From: Gammaproteobacteria bacterium
Lineage (GTDB): Bacteria; Pseudomonadota; Gammaproteobacteria; Xanthomonadales; SZUA-36
Length of the DNA stretch: 64,000 nt
NCBI GenBank assembly: GCA_024279945.1
Contig: JAJRRA010000072.1
Location: 62,001 to 126,000 of the forward strand
Reading direction: 5' to 3'
In this document: positions 36,518 through 46,173 of the stretch, one piece after another
Layout of the letters: every line of letters begins with the position of its first letter
Numbering within the stretch: the first letter of the stretch is position 1
Position numbers and translations under genes: made by a program
The notes under the pieces: generated by a model
What the model was told of the DNA's origin: nothing
What the model saw: only the letters and a program-made list of their open reading frames with translations
Databases searched by the model: none

Positions 36518-37275
36518 GCCGGATCAGGGCAATTAACCGTCGTCGCAGCTATGGATTCAGTCACGGATTGCTGGGTATCCTGATGCTGTTCACCGTTACC
36601 AGCGCCGGCTTTGTCTGGGTCAGCATGGGTATCGTGGCGCGGGATCGCTGGCCGATTCGCTGGCTTGAAATCAACGGATCATTTCAGCGCGTGAGTGCCG
36701 AACAATTGCGGGCCAGCCTGACGCCCCTGATAGCTTCGAGCTTTTTTACTCTTGATTTGCAGGCCCTGCGTGATGCAGCGAACAAGAATTCCTGGGTATC
36801 GAGCGTGCAGGTTCAAAAACGCTGGCCCGATACCGTGGTGGTCACGGTGGAGGAATTCGTACCCTTTGCACACTGGAACCGGGGGCGACTGATTTCAAGC
36901 AGTGGTGAGGCATTCACTGTACCGGATGCTGATGGGATACAGGGTCTGCCCTGGCTGCACGGCCCTGGGAAACAACTCGAGCAGGTGCTGAAAAACTGGA
37001 CAAAGTTCAATGACGAACTGGTCTTTGCCAACCTGGAGATTCAGCAGATGACACTTGATCAGCGTGGTGCCTGGTCGATGGTTCTGAATAACGGAACCCG
37101 TGTACACCTCGGCCGTGACGCGGCCTGGGAGCGACTTCAGCGCCTGGTGGGTGGCTGGAATGCGCTGTTGCACGGCCGGATGGCTCCGCCGCGTGATGTT
37201 GACTTGAGGTATAGCAATGGGTTTGCGGTTTTGTGGCCACAGGAATCCGGTAAGCAGCCAAGGAAAGATAGCTGA
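36514..37275 (+). CDS. ftsQ: Cell division protein FtsQ
   Basis: A bitopic divisome protein: a basic cytoplasmic tail (RRRSYGF), a transmembrane helix at about residues 20-38, then the POTRA domain (WLEINGSFQRVSAEQLRASL) and the beta domain (VQKRWPDTVVVTVEEFVPFAHWN). At 253 residues it is near the norm. GTG36514 overlaps the ddl stop. It recruits FtsL and FtsB; no ftsB is in this window. Confidence 0.95.
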   Translation: MSRIRAINRRRSYGFSHGLLGILMLFTVTSAGFVWVSMGIVARDRWPIRWLEINGSFQRVSAEQLRASLTPLIASSFFTLDLQALRDAANKNSWVSSVQVQKRWPDTVVVTVEEFVPFAHWNRGRLISSSGEAFTVPDADGIQGLPWLHGPGKQLEQVLKNWTKFNDELVFANLEIQQMTLDQRGAWSMVLNNGTRVHLGRDAAWERLQRLVGGWNALLHGRMAPPRDVDLRYSNGFAVLWPQESGKQPRKDS

Positions 37276-38508
37276 ATGAAGCCAAAAAAATCTGAAAAAT
37301 CACTGCTTGTCGGGTTGGATGTCGGCACCTCCAAGATCGTTGCCATTGTGGGCGAAAGCCAGCCTGACGGTACCGTTGAGGTGATTGGGCTGGGGTCGCA
37401 TCCTTCAAATGGTTTGAAACGCGGTGTTGTAGTCGATATGACTTCAACCGAGCAGGCGATCCAGCGGGCGGTTGAAGAGGCGGAGTTGATGGCCGGTTGC
37501 GAGATCCACTCGGTATTTGCGGGAATCTCCGGCAATCACATCCGCAGCCTTAACTCTGACGGCACGGTGGCCATCAAGGACAAGGAAGTGTCGGAAGGTG
37601 ATGTGGATCGTGTGCTGGAGGCGGCGCGCGCGGTACCGGTGGCCGCTGATCAGAAAATCCTTCATGTGCTTCCCCAGGAATACGTCATTGATAACCAGGA
37701 TGGTATCCGCCAGCCCGTTGGCATGGCCGGAGTCCGGCTGGAAGCGCACGTCCATGTCGTCACGGCGGCATTAAGCGCCACTCAGAATATCAGCAAATGT
37801 ATTGCTCGCTGTGGCTTGTCGGTCGACGAATTAATCATGCAGCCCCTGGCAGCCAGCTATGCAGTGCTGACGGAAGATGAAAAAAATCTTGGCGTTTGTT
37901 TGGTGGATATCGGTGCCGGAACCACGGATATCGCTGTTTTTACCCATGGCGCCATCCGGCACACGGCGTGTATCCCGATTGCCGGTGACCAGGTGACCAA
38001 CGACATAGCGGTCGCTCTGCGCACACCGACCCAACATGCCGAAGACATCAAAATCAAATATGCATGCGCGCTGGAACAACTTGCGCGTAATGACGAGAGC
38101 ATTCAGGTGCCCAGCGTTGGAGACCGCACCACGCGTCATTTGGCGAGGCAGACCCTTGCCCAGGTAGTGGAAGCGCGCTACCGCGAGTTATTTTCACTGG
38201 TGCAGGCGGAATTGAGGCGCAGTGGTTTTGAACATGTTGTGGCTGCAGGCCTGGTCATGACCGGGGGCGCTTCCCGCATTGAAGGTGCCGAAGAACTGGC
38301 GGAGGAAATATTTCATATGCCGGTCCGGTTGGCGACTCCGCAGCACGTGACCGGTCTTCTGGATGTGGTTTCCAATGCAATTCATGCGACCGGTGTTGGC
38401 TTATTGCTGTATGGCAACCAGGCCGACTCCAGTCGTGCCCCGCTGCCCACAGGCGGTGGAGATACATTTTTTGATCGTGTCCGGAGTTGGTTCCGGGGCG
38501 AGTTTTAG
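37276..38508 (+). CDS. ftsA: Cell division protein FtsA
   Basis: An actin-like ATPase that anchors FtsZ filaments to the membrane. GLDVGTSKIVAIVGE is the phosphate-1 motif, VDIGAGTTDIAVF phosphate-2, and VMTGGASRIEGAEELAEE the adenosine motif. The C-terminal FFDRVRSWFRGEF is an amphipathic membrane-targeting helix. 410 residues, intact. ftsZ begins 103 bp downstream. Confidence 0.97.
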   Translation: MKPKKSEKSLLVGLDVGTSKIVAIVGESQPDGTVEVIGLGSHPSNGLKRGVVVDMTSTEQAIQRAVEEAELMAGCEIHSVFAGISGNHIRSLNSDGTVAIKDKEVSEGDVDRVLEAARAVPVAADQKILHVLPQEYVIDNQDGIRQPVGMAGVRLEAHVHVVTAALSATQNISKCIARCGLSVDELIMQPLAASYAVLTEDEKNLGVCLVDIGAGTTDIAVFTHGAIRHTACIPIAGDQVTNDIAVALRTPTQHAEDIKIKYACALEQLARNDESIQVPSVGDRTTRHLARQTLAQVVEARYRELFSLVQAELRRSGFEHVVAAGLVMTGGASRIEGAEELAEEIFHMPVRLATPQHVTGLLDVVSNAIHATGVGLLLYGNQADSSRAPLPTGGGDTFFDRVRSWFRGEF

Positions 38509-38611
38509 TTTCACAGGGAAGGATGGAATAAGTCACAAGAACCGTACAAAGACGGTCAGAATTCCGGATTGCCCGTGATGACATCAACGGTGAGCGAGAG
38601 GAGAAATACCA

Positions 38612-39786
38612 ATGTTTGAATTAGTGGAAAACTACACGCCCAGTGCGAATATCAAAGTGATTGGCGTTGGGGGAGGAGGCGGAAACGCCGTTGCACAAAT
38701 GATTGATGCCAGTATCGAAGGCGTGGAATTTATTGCGGCAAACACGGATGCGCAGGCACTGCGCCAGTTCAAGGGCAAGACGATCCTGCAGATTGGCTCC
38801 AGCGTTACCAAGGGGCTGGGGGCAGGCGCAAATCCGGAAGTGGGTCGACAGGCAGCCCTGGAAGACCGTGATCACGTGATTGAAATGCTGGCGGGTGCGG
38901 ACATGGTGTTCATTACAGCAGGCATGGGTGGCGGTACGGGCACCGGTGCGGCGCCGGTAATAGCACAGGCGGCAAAGGAGCAGGGCATCCTTACCGTGGC
39001 GGTGGTTACCAAACCGTTCCATTTCGAAGCCAGGCGGCGCATGGCGATTGCGGAAAGGGAATCGAAGAACTGGCTGCGCATGTAGATTCCCTGATTACGA
39101 TTCCCAACTCCAGACTGGCGGAAGTCCTCGGTGGTGAGACTCTGCTGTTGAATGCCTTCAAAGCTGCCAATGATGTTCTGCAAGGCGCGGTTCAGGGAAT
39201 TGCAGAGTTAATCACCCGGCCCGGCCTGATCAATGTTGATTTCGCTGATGTCCGTACCGTTATGTCTGAAATGGGAATGGCGATGATGGGCGCTGGCCAG
39301 TCATCCGGTGATGACCGGGCGATCATGGCAGCACAGGCCGCCATCGGCAGTCCCTTGCTCGAAGATGTCAACCTGTCTGGCGCCTGTGGCATTCTGGTGA
39401 ACATTACCGCCGGTACCAACCTGACCATGAAGGAGTTTGAAGAAGTCGGCAGCACCGTTTCCGATCTGGCTTCAGAAGATGCCACCGTTGTCATGGGTAC
39501 CGTGATTGATCCCGATATGGGAGATGACTTGCGTGTAACCGTCGTGGCAACCGGCCTGGGCGAACCGGTATGTAGCAGCAGTTTCCAGGAAAAGCCCATC
39601 CGCCTGGTAGCCAACGGCATATCGGAGCCTGCAGACACAGACTTGTCTGAGCAGGAAGCCGTTGAGGGATTTAATCGGGAGCGCGATCAGCGCATTGCCG
39701 ATGTCGGGAGCAAAGACCTGTTTGAACGGCAGAAAGATATCGATTACCTGGATATTCCGTCGTTTCTGCGCACTCAGGCAGATTGA
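38612..39786 (+). CDS. ftsZ: Cell division GTPase FtsZ, interrupted by a frameshift
   Basis: The tubulin-like ring-forming GTPase. From ATG38612 (GAGAGGAG upstream) it reads [13 protein letters not shown] and the GTP signature [15 protein letters not shown], then runs out of frame after MAIAERE and stops at 39083-39085. Adding one G to the GGG at 39057-39059 restores [18 protein letters not shown] and joins the rest ([35 protein letters not shown]) to the normal end [14 protein letters not shown] at 39786. The repaired protein is 391 residues, normal size. FtsZ is essential, so a sequence error is the most likely cause; two truncated proteins would not function. Confidence 0.95.
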
Positions 39787-39852
39787 ACAGGTGTACAGCT
39801 ATCGTAAGCTTGACCCTGGTGGCAGCGTGATGGAAATGTTAGGTCTTGGTTA

Positions 39853-39876
39853 AAATGTTGTTAAATTGCAACATTT
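39853..39876 (+). repeat. 8-bp inverted repeat between ftsZ and lpxC
   Basis: AAATGTTG (39853-39860) and CAACATTT (39869-39876) are perfect complements around an 8-nt AT-rich centre. No T tract follows, so it is not a standard terminator. It could be an operator upstream of lpxC or part of the ftsZ 3' end; the role is unknown. Confidence 0.4.
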
Positions 39877-39922
39877 GTGGCTTAAATCCCGATTCGGCGG
39901 CTATGAAGCAACCTTTTGTTGT

Positions 39923-39930
39923 GCTAGTAT
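39923..39930 (+). promoter_or_regulatory. Candidate extended -10 promoter for lpxC
   Basis: TGCTAGTAT gives an extended -10 (TAGTAT at 39925-39930 with TG one base before). No good -35 is visible. It lies 35 bp before ATG39965, with GAGGAG near 39950 as the ribosome-binding site. Confidence 0.35.
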
Positions 39931-39964
39931 GCCGCAGGTTTTGAGGGCTTGAGGAGTCCCCATT

Positions 39965-40876
39965 ATGGTTAATCAACGTACCCTCAAGAATGTCATTCGC
40001 ACTACCGGCGTCGGTATTCACTCCGGTGAAAAAGTTTTTATGACGCTACGCCCGGCAGCGGTCAACACCGGTATCATCTTTCGGCGTATAGACCTTGACC
40101 CGGTAGTGGAGGTTCCCGCTTTTGCAACTCATGTTGGCGACACCAGCATGAATACTTCTTTGGAAAAAGAAGGCGTCAGGGTTTCCACCGTGGAACACTT
40201 GATGTCGGCGTTGGCAGGCCTGGGAATCGATAATGCCTATGTAGATCTCAGTAACGCTGAAGTGCCGATTATGGATGGCAGTGCGGGTCCGTTCGTGTTC
40301 CTGATCCAGTCTGCAGGAATTGAAGAGCAGACAGCCGCCAAACGGTTTATTCGTATCCTTGAACGGGTTGAAGCCCGGGTAGAGGACAAGTGGGCCCGCA
40401 TCGATCCCCATGATGGTTTCCGCGTATCCTTCAAGATTGATTTTAACCATCCCATCTTCAAGTCCCATGTTTCGTTTGCATCGGTGGATTTCTCAACCGC
40501 CTCCTATCTGAAGGAAGTTGCCCGCGCACGTACCTTCGGTTTTATGCGCGATATTGAAATGTTGCGCGAGAGAAATCTGGTTTTAGGTGGTGGTATGGAT
40601 AATGCGGTGGTGCTGGATGACTATCGCATCCTGAACGAAGGCGGTTTGCGTTATAAAGATGAATTCGTGAAACACAAGGTTCTGGACGCCATCGGCGATC
40701 TATACTTGCTGGGGCATGGTCTTATCGGTGCGTTTTCGGGGTATAAATCAGGTCACGAACTCAATAATCTACTGCTTCGGAAACTCCTCGACAGGCCATC
40801 AGCCTGGGAAGAAGTCACCTTTGATGACTCGGAAGCTATCCCGGTGTCCTATGCCCGCCCGGCGCACGTCAACTGA
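39965..40876 (+). CDS. lpxC: UDP-3-O-acyl-GlcNAc deacetylase LpxC
   Basis: The zinc deacetylase that commits to lipid A synthesis. [21 protein letters not shown] at the start, [18 protein letters not shown] with the first zinc His, [33 protein letters not shown], and [15 protein letters not shown] with the other His and Asp ligands. 303 residues, as in E. coli. The protein is regulated by proteolysis in enterics; nothing in the sequence tests that here. Confidence 0.97.
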   Translation: MVNQRTLKNVIRTTGVGIHSGEKVFMTLRPAAVNTGIIFRRIDLDPVVEVPAFATHVGDTSMNTSLEKEGVRVSTVEHLMSALAGLGIDNAYVDLSNAEVPIMDGSAGPFVFLIQSAGIEEQTAAKRFIRILERVEARVEDKWARIDPHDGFRVSFKIDFNHPIFKSHVSFASVDFSTASYLKEVARARTFGFMRDIEMLRERNLVLGGGMDNAVVLDDYRILNEGGLRYKDEFVKHKVLDAIGDLYLLGHGLIGAFSGYKSGHELNNLLLRKLLDRPSAWEEVTFDDSEAIPVSYARPAHVN

Positions 40877-40915
40877 CGGTGGTTCAGTAAATATAGCCGC
40901 TCCGCTCGTTCGAAA

Positions 40916-40941
40916 GGGGTCAGGTTCGAGAACCTGACCCC
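40916..40941. repeat. Perfect 12-bp palindromic hairpin between lpxC and dciA
   Basis: GGGGTCAGGTTC (40916-40927) pairs with GAACCTGACCCC (40930-40941) over a 2-nt centre. It lies in the convergent gap but lacks a T tract. GGGGTCAG-type palindromes recur in many gammaproteobacterial genomes as repetitive elements, so this may be a mobile repeat as well as a transcription barrier. Confidence 0.6.
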
Positions 40942-41049
40942 GGTTGGGTGTGGCTTCGGCCCCGGGAGATTATGTTGAGGTCAACGACATTTGGGTGATT
41001 ATTTGCTATTATCCGCCGTCCATGTGATCGGATCGCCTGTCTGGGCCTG

Positions 41050-41469
41050 TCAGTCGCTGCTTTTGTCTCTTAAGTGGGCCATGTGACCGAGGGCCTGTTT
41101 TGCGGCACTGGAGAGCGGTTTCTTTGACCGCATTCCGTCTGGCTGCCGGGCGAGTGGGGCAACCCGGATATCGATGTGCTCGATCTGCCGGATGCCCATG
41201 GCTTGTAATGAACGGATCACGTGAGGTGCCTGCATGCGCAGTCTGGTCGCCCAGGATGCGCTCGGAGAGATCAGGATCAGTCGGTTTTTCCTGGTTGCTG
41301 CAACCTGGAATTGAGCGGCCAGGTCAGAGTCAAGCAGGCCTGAGAGCAAATTCTCGAGTTGCATCAGGTAACTGGCTCGCTCGAGTAAATTACCGAGGCT
41401 GGAGTCGGGGTCATTGAGTACCTCGGAAACGGCTTGTGTCGTTCTACCGGACTGTGGAATACGAGTCAT
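41050..41469 (-). CDS. dciA: DciA family protein (DUF721)
   Basis: A small basic protein (139 residues from ATG41469). DUF721 features: LLERASYLMQLENLLSGLL, then FQVAATRKNRLILISPSASWATRLRMQAPHVIRSL, the KH-like domain. DciA loads the replicative helicase DnaB in bacteria lacking DnaC. Position next to lpxC and secA is conserved in many gammaproteobacteria. Another in-frame start at 41493 would overlap the divergent peptidase gene, so the shorter start is preferred, though neither has a strong ribosome site. Confidence 0.88.
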   Translation of the reverse strand: MTRIPQSGRTTQAVSEVLNDPDSSLGNLLERASYLMQLENLLSGLLDSDLAAQFQVAATRKNRLILISPSASWATRLRMQAPHVIRSLQAMGIRQIEHIDIRVAPLARQPDGMRSKKPLSSAAKQALGHMAHLRDKSSD

Positions 41470-41471
41470 AG

Positions 41472-42401
41472 ATGAAGCGTACTTCAGATACATCGCCCAG
41501 TGCTACTTTTAACCGGCCGAACCCCTTATCGAGGCGCAGTCGGATAAAGAGCAGATTATTGTTCGCAGCAGTGGCATGTGGCGTTGTTCTGGTATTCCTG
41601 GCGGGTAGAAGTTCGGTAGGTCTGCATGGACCATTGAAAAATGAATTTGTCGCCCTCCAGTCGGATATCCAATTGCAACAGCGGGAAATCGACCGCTTGT
41701 CACGGGATAACGAGCAAAACATCAATGCCCTGGCCGTACGCCTGGCGGAACTTCAGGCCGCTTCGACCCGTATAGACGCGCTGGGTGAACGGCTGATACA
41801 AATGGGTCAATTGACACTTGATGAGTTCGATTTTAAGGAACCCGCACCGATTGGTGGCCCGACTGAGTGGGAGTCCAGGGGTGCGGCCAGTGAGCCTGAA
41901 TTGCGGTTTGCGATTGACTCACTGGCGACCCGGTTACGCCGGCAGTCAAGTCAGTTGGACGCCTTGCAGTTCCTGGTAATGAACCGGCAGATTGAGAATG
42001 ATCTGACGCCCACGGGCTGGCCGGTCCGCAAAGGCTGGATATCTTCCCGTCATGGTGAGCGCAATGATCCTTTTACCGGTGAGAGAGTGCAGCACCGCGG
42101 ACTGGACTTCGCCGGCACAAGGGGAAGTGAAGTACTGAGTGTGGCCAGTGGTGTAGTGATCTGGGCGGCCAATCGGAGTGGCTATGGCCGGATCGTGGAG
42201 ATCGACCACGGTAATGGCTACCAGACCCGTTATGCACACAATGAAAAACTCATTGTGAAAGCCGGTGACCACGTCACTGCGGGCCAGGTCATCGCCCTGA
42301 TGGGTGATTCGGGAAGAGCATCGGCGCCGCATGTGCATTTCGAGGTCCTCCAGAACGGTATTCGCATCAATCCAGCGAAATTCGTCGGGCAGCTTCGTTA
42401 G
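41472..42401 (+). CDS. M23 family metallopeptidase, membrane anchored
   Basis: A 309-residue protein with a basic N-terminus and one transmembrane helix at about residues 29-45, then a coiled coil (about 55-95: QSDIQLQQREIDRLSRD) and a C-terminal LytM domain. Zinc-binding residues appear intact: HRGLDF (His208, Asp212) and HVHFEV (His287, His289), so it may be an active peptidoglycan endopeptidase. M23 proteins with coiled coils are often divisome-linked regulators. It lies between dciA and secA, a conserved place in this group. Substrate and regulation are not visible. Confidence 0.9.
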   Translation: MKRTSDTSPSATFNRPNPLSRRSRIKSRLLFAAVACGVVLVFLAGRSSVGLHGPLKNEFVALQSDIQLQQREIDRLSRDNEQNINALAVRLAELQAASTRIDALGERLIQMGQLTLDEFDFKEPAPIGGPTEWESRGAASEPELRFAIDSLATRLRRQSSQLDALQFLVMNRQIENDLTPTGWPVRKGWISSRHGERNDPFTGERVQHRGLDFAGTRGSEVLSVASGVVIWAANRSGYGRIVEIDHGNGYQTRYAHNEKLIVKAGDHVTAGQVIALMGDSGRASAPHVHFEVLQNGIRINPAKFVGQLR

Positions 42402-42516
42402 GCTTTCTCAACAGGTGCTGGCCAGTGACCAAAGCCCATTTTTCGTCACTTTTGGCTTGCATGAACCCTGCTCAGACCCCAAATACTTTCCAGCAACTTA
42501 CTAGAATAAAATTCCC

Positions 42517-45240
42517 ATGCTGAACAAGCTGATCACAAAACTCATCGGCAGTCGTAACGAAAGACTGGTCAAGAAGATGTCCAGGGCCATTACCACGATT
42601 AATGACCTTGAGCCCGCTATCCAGAGCTTTTCTGACGAAGAACTCAAAGCAAAGACTGCTGAATTACGTAAACGGCATCAGGAAGGTGACAGCCTGGATG
42701 CCTTGCTGCCCGAGGCATTTGCGTTAGTACGTGAAGCTTCGCAGCGCACACTGGGCCTTCGCCATTACGATGTGCAGATGATCGGCGGCATGGTGCTGCA
42801 TCGTGGATTGATCGCAGAGATGAAAACGGGTGAGGGCAAGACCCTGATGTCGACTCTGGCGGTCTACCTGAACGCCCTTACCGGCCGCGGTGTGCACGTG
42901 GTGACTGTCAATGACTATCTGGCGCGAAGGGATGCGGACTGGATGCGTCCCATCTACGAGGCGCTGGATTTGACCGTTGGTGTTGTTGTTCCGGGGATGG
43001 AGCCAGCCGACAAGCAGGCTGCTTACGCCTGCGATGTTGCCTATGCCACCAACAATGAACTGGGTTTTGACTACCTGCGCGACAATATGGCGTTTTCATC
43101 TGATCAGCGGGCGCAGCGGGATCTCTATTTCGCCATTGTCGATGAAGTGGATTCTATCCTGATCGATGAAGCACGCACCCCGCTGATTATTTCAGGCCCG
43201 GCGGATGACAACCCGCAACTCTATATACAGATCAACAAGATGATCCCCAGCCTGGAACAGGCTGAGGTCATTTCCGAACTAGAGGGCGAATATGGCCCGG
43301 GTGATTTCACCATCGATGAAAAGCAGAAACAGGTGTTCCTGACCGAAGACGGTATGGCGCATGTTGAAGAATTGATGGCCAAATCCGGTCTGTTGAAAGA
43401 CCAGGGCAGCCTCTACGATGCAAATAATCTGAACCTCGTTCACCACCTGAATGCAGCCCTGCGCGCACACCACCTGTTCTCAAAAGACGTGGATTACATC
43501 GTCAAAGACGGTGAAGTCATCATCGTTGATGAATTTACCGGACGGACCCTGGCGGGCCGCCGCTGGTCTGAAGGCTTGCACCAGGCCGTCGAAGCCAAAG
43601 AAGGCGTGCCGATCCAGAAAGAAAATCAGACCCTGGCTTCTATCACCTTCCAGAATTATTTCCGTCTGTACGACAAATTGGCCGGCATGACCGGTACGGC
43701 CGATACCGAAGCATACGAATTCCAGTCCATCTATGGCCTTGAAGTGGTTGTTATTCCCACTGCGAAACCGATGATTCGCGATGACAAGGATGACCTGGTA
43801 TTCCTGAAGATAGATGCCAAGTACCGGGCTATTATCGACGACATCAGGGATTGCACTGAGCGCAGACAGCCGGTACTGGTAGGTACCACATCAATTGAAA
43901 CTTCCGAACTTCTGTCCGGTTTACTCAAGCAAGACAAAATCGAGCACGAAGTACTCAACGCCAAGCAGCACGAACGTGAAGCAGCCATTGTTGCCCACGC
44001 AGGCGCACCGGGCGCGGTAACCATCGCCACCAACATGGCTGGCAGGGGCACTGATATTGTTCTTGGCGGCAGCCTGGCAGCAGAGTTGGAGCAATTGCCC
44101 CAGGACACGCCTGAGGAACTCAAAGAGCAGATTCGCAAGGACTGGCAGGATCGTCATGAACAGGTGATCGAGGCCGGTGGCCTGCATATTATTGGTACGG
44201 AGCGTCACGAGTCACGCCGTATAGATAACCAGTTACGTGGTCGTTCAGGCAGGCAGGGCGACCCCGGGTCTTCCAGGTTCTATCTGTCACTGGAAGATAA
44301 TCTGATGCGCATTTTTGCATCGGACCGGATGTCATCAATGATGCAGCGTTTTGGTATGAAAGATGACGAGGCCATCGAGGCTGGCATGCTGAACCGCGCC
44401 ATAGAGAATGCCCAGCGCAAAGTCGAAGCACACAACTTTGATGTGCGGAAACATTTGCTGGACTACGATGATGTGGCCAACGACCAGCGCCGGGTTGTTT
44501 ACGCTCAGCGCAACGAATTAATGGAAGCCGAGGAAATTGGCGAGACCATCGTTGAGATGCGGCACGATGTATTCCATGAAGTTATCGACCAGTTCATCCC
44601 CCCCGGAAGTATTGATGAGCAATGGGAGATCGCCGCCCTTGAAAAAGCACTGGAGGGCGAATTTGGGATCCAGATTCCGGTGAGCCAGTGGCTGTCCGAA
44701 GACGAGCAGATTCATGAGGAAGTATTACGTCAGCGAATCATCGAAGCGGTGGATTCACATTTCCAGGCCAAGGAAGAACAGACTGGCGCAGCCGTCATGC
44801 GGCATTTCGAAAAAGCACTGATGCTGAATGTCCTCGACCAGCACTGGAAAGACCACCTGGCCAGCATGGACTACCTGCGTCAGGGCATCGGCCTGCGTGG
44901 TTATGCGCAAAAACAGCCGATGCAGGAATACAAGCGTGAATCCTATGAAATGTTCACCGAACTATTGGGTAACATCAAGCAGGAAGTTATCCGGATTCTG
45001 GCAAGGGTTCAGGTCAAGGCCGAAGAAGATGTCGAAGCGGTAGAAGAACAGCGCCGGCAGGAAACACCGATGGAATTCCGTCACGACCAGGCCGGGCCGG
45101 CCGGTGCACCACCTCCAGCCCCTAACCCCGAAGCGGGCCATGAAACTTTTGTTCGCGAAGGACGCAAGATCGGCAGGAACGAGCCGTGTCCCTGTGGCTC
45201 AGGCAATAAATACAAGCACTGCCATGGTAAGTTGACCTAG
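42517..45240 (+). CDS. secA: Preprotein translocase ATPase SecA
   Basis: The motor of Sec-dependent secretion. N-terminal [18 protein letters not shown], Walker [11 protein letters not shown] (residues 102-111), [37 protein letters not shown], and [13 protein letters not shown] as [18 protein letters not shown] in the second helicase domain. The C-terminus has the zinc/SecB-binding motif [14 protein letters not shown] (Cys891, Cys893, Cys902, His903). 907 residues. ATG42517 has no visible Shine-Dalgarno (AATTCCC precedes it), and no SecM-like arrest leader is found in the 115 bp upstream. Confidence 0.97.
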   Translation: MLNKLITKLIGSRNERLVKKMSRAITTINDLEPAIQSFSDEELKAKTAELRKRHQEGDSLDALLPEAFALVREASQRTLGLRHYDVQMIGGMVLHRGLIAEMKTGEGKTLMSTLAVYLNALTGRGVHVVTVNDYLARRDADWMRPIYEALDLTVGVVVPGMEPADKQAAYACDVAYATNNELGFDYLRDNMAFSSDQRAQRDLYFAIVDEVDSILIDEARTPLIISGPADDNPQLYIQINKMIPSLEQAEVISELEGEYGPGDFTIDEKQKQVFLTEDGMAHVEELMAKSGLLKDQGSLYDANNLNLVHHLNAALRAHHLFSKDVDYIVKDGEVIIVDEFTGRTLAGRRWSEGLHQAVEAKEGVPIQKENQTLASITFQNYFRLYDKLAGMTGTADTEAYEFQSIYGLEVVVIPTAKPMIRDDKDDLVFLKIDAKYRAIIDDIRDCTERRQPVLVGTTSIETSELLSGLLKQDKIEHEVLNAKQHEREAAIVAHAGAPGAVTIATNMAGRGTDIVLGGSLAAELEQLPQDTPEELKEQIRKDWQDRHEQVIEAGGLHIIGTERHESRRIDNQLRGRSGRQGDPGSSRFYLSLEDNLMRIFASDRMSSMMQRFGMKDDEAIEAGMLNRAIENAQRKVEAHNFDVRKHLLDYDDVANDQRRVVYAQRNELMEAEEIGETIVEMRHDVFHEVIDQFIPPGSIDEQWEIAALEKALEGEFGIQIPVSQWLSEDEQIHEEVLRQRIIEAVDSHFQAKEEQTGAAVMRHFEKALMLNVLDQHWKDHLASMDYLRQGIGLRGYAQKQPMQEYKRESYEMFTELLGNIKQEVIRILARVQVKAEEDVEAVEEQRRQETPMEFRHDQAGPAGAPPPAPNPEAGHETFVREGRKIGRNEPCPCGSGNKYKHCHGKLT

Positions 45241-45377
45241 TTAAGCCGCATAATACAGGGCACAACGTTAGTTCCTCTGCTTGTACACTGTGCCTTGCCG
45301 GGCTGGATCAGCCTTGAGATGCTGATATTTTTGCACCAGAAAGCTGAAGAAGCAGATCAGTTGCACCTGGGGTTGCT

Positions 45378-46142
45378 GTGAAACTTAGCATCATAACAGT
45401 ACACTTGAATGACATCCCCGGCTGCAAAACGACTCTTGCATCGCTGCGCCAATATTTGCCGGACAAACGAATTGAATGGATTGTTGTCGACGGCAAAAGT
45501 GAGTTGCATGGTGTCGATGTTGGTGTGTTTGAAGAAATAGCGACGCTGGCGGATCATTTTGTCTCAGAGCCTGATAATGGCATTTACGATGCCATGAACA
45601 AGGGTACCCGCCTGGCCACCGGTGCATACGTTTTGTTTTTGAACGCCGGTGATGAATTACACCCTGATTTTACTCTCCAGCGTCTGACTCAACTGCTTGA
45701 TGCGACAGCTCCTGCTATGATCTGGGGTAATTGTCTGGTGCACTATAAGAGCGGCTCGATCATTCAGATTAAAACCCGAACACCCGCATGGGCATGGTAT
45801 GGAATGCCGGCCTGTCACCAGGCAATGTTTTTTCGCCGCGATATTTTGGGTGAAAAACCATATGACACGCGTTACGTTATTGGTGCTGATTATGATCTGG
45901 TTTGCCGCTTGATCAGCCAGGAAGAACAAGTAGTACATCTTGATTCACTGGTTTCAATTTTCCACCGTGGTGGCTTGAGTGACGTCAGTCGTGCTGCATC
46001 ACTTGATGAAGAAAATGAGATTCGCCTGAAGTACTTCCGGGTTCCGGCTATTGCAGGTGGCATCGTAAAAAGATTCAAAAGTTTGAATGCCCAAATATCC
46101 CGGCTTGCATGGTTGCGCCGATTGTGGCGAAGATGGATATAG
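45378..46142 (+). CDS. Glycosyltransferase family 2 (WcaE/PglI-like)
   Basis: A 254-residue GT-A enzyme. LSIITVHLNDIPGCKTTLASL, IEWIVVDGKS, then SEPDNGIYDAMNKGTRLATG and LFLNAGDEL, where the aspartate region binds metal and donor; ACHQAMFFRRDIL and GADYDLVCRLI follow. The SEPDNGIYDAMNKG block is typical of the colanic-acid WcaE group. GTG45378 with GGGGT just upstream is the start. It is the first gene of a glycan island between secA and coaE. The donor sugar is unknown. Confidence 0.87.
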   Translation: MKLSIITVHLNDIPGCKTTLASLRQYLPDKRIEWIVVDGKSELHGVDVGVFEEIATLADHFVSEPDNGIYDAMNKGTRLATGAYVLFLNAGDELHPDFTLQRLTQLLDATAPAMIWGNCLVHYKSGSIIQIKTRTPAWAWYGMPACHQAMFFRRDILGEKPYDTRYVIGADYDLVCRLISQEEQVVHLDSLVSIFHRGGLSDVSRAASLDEENEIRLKYFRVPAIAGGIVKRFKSLNAQISRLAWLRRLWRRWI

Positions 46143-46173
46143 TAAGGCATTGACGTAATCAACAGAAACGGTA

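Noticed and set aside
39050-39065. Programmed -1 frameshifting in ftsZ
   Set aside because: In the reading phase the candidate heptamer is G GAA AGG, which is not slippery. FtsZ is not known to be recoded.
39083-39150. Two separate ftsZ genes
   Set aside because: The two pieces are adjoining parts of one FtsZ, without duplication; neither is complete.
42304-42504. SecM-like short gene before secA
   Set aside because: The 66-codon frame overlaps the peptidase gene, has no signal peptide and no arrest motif.
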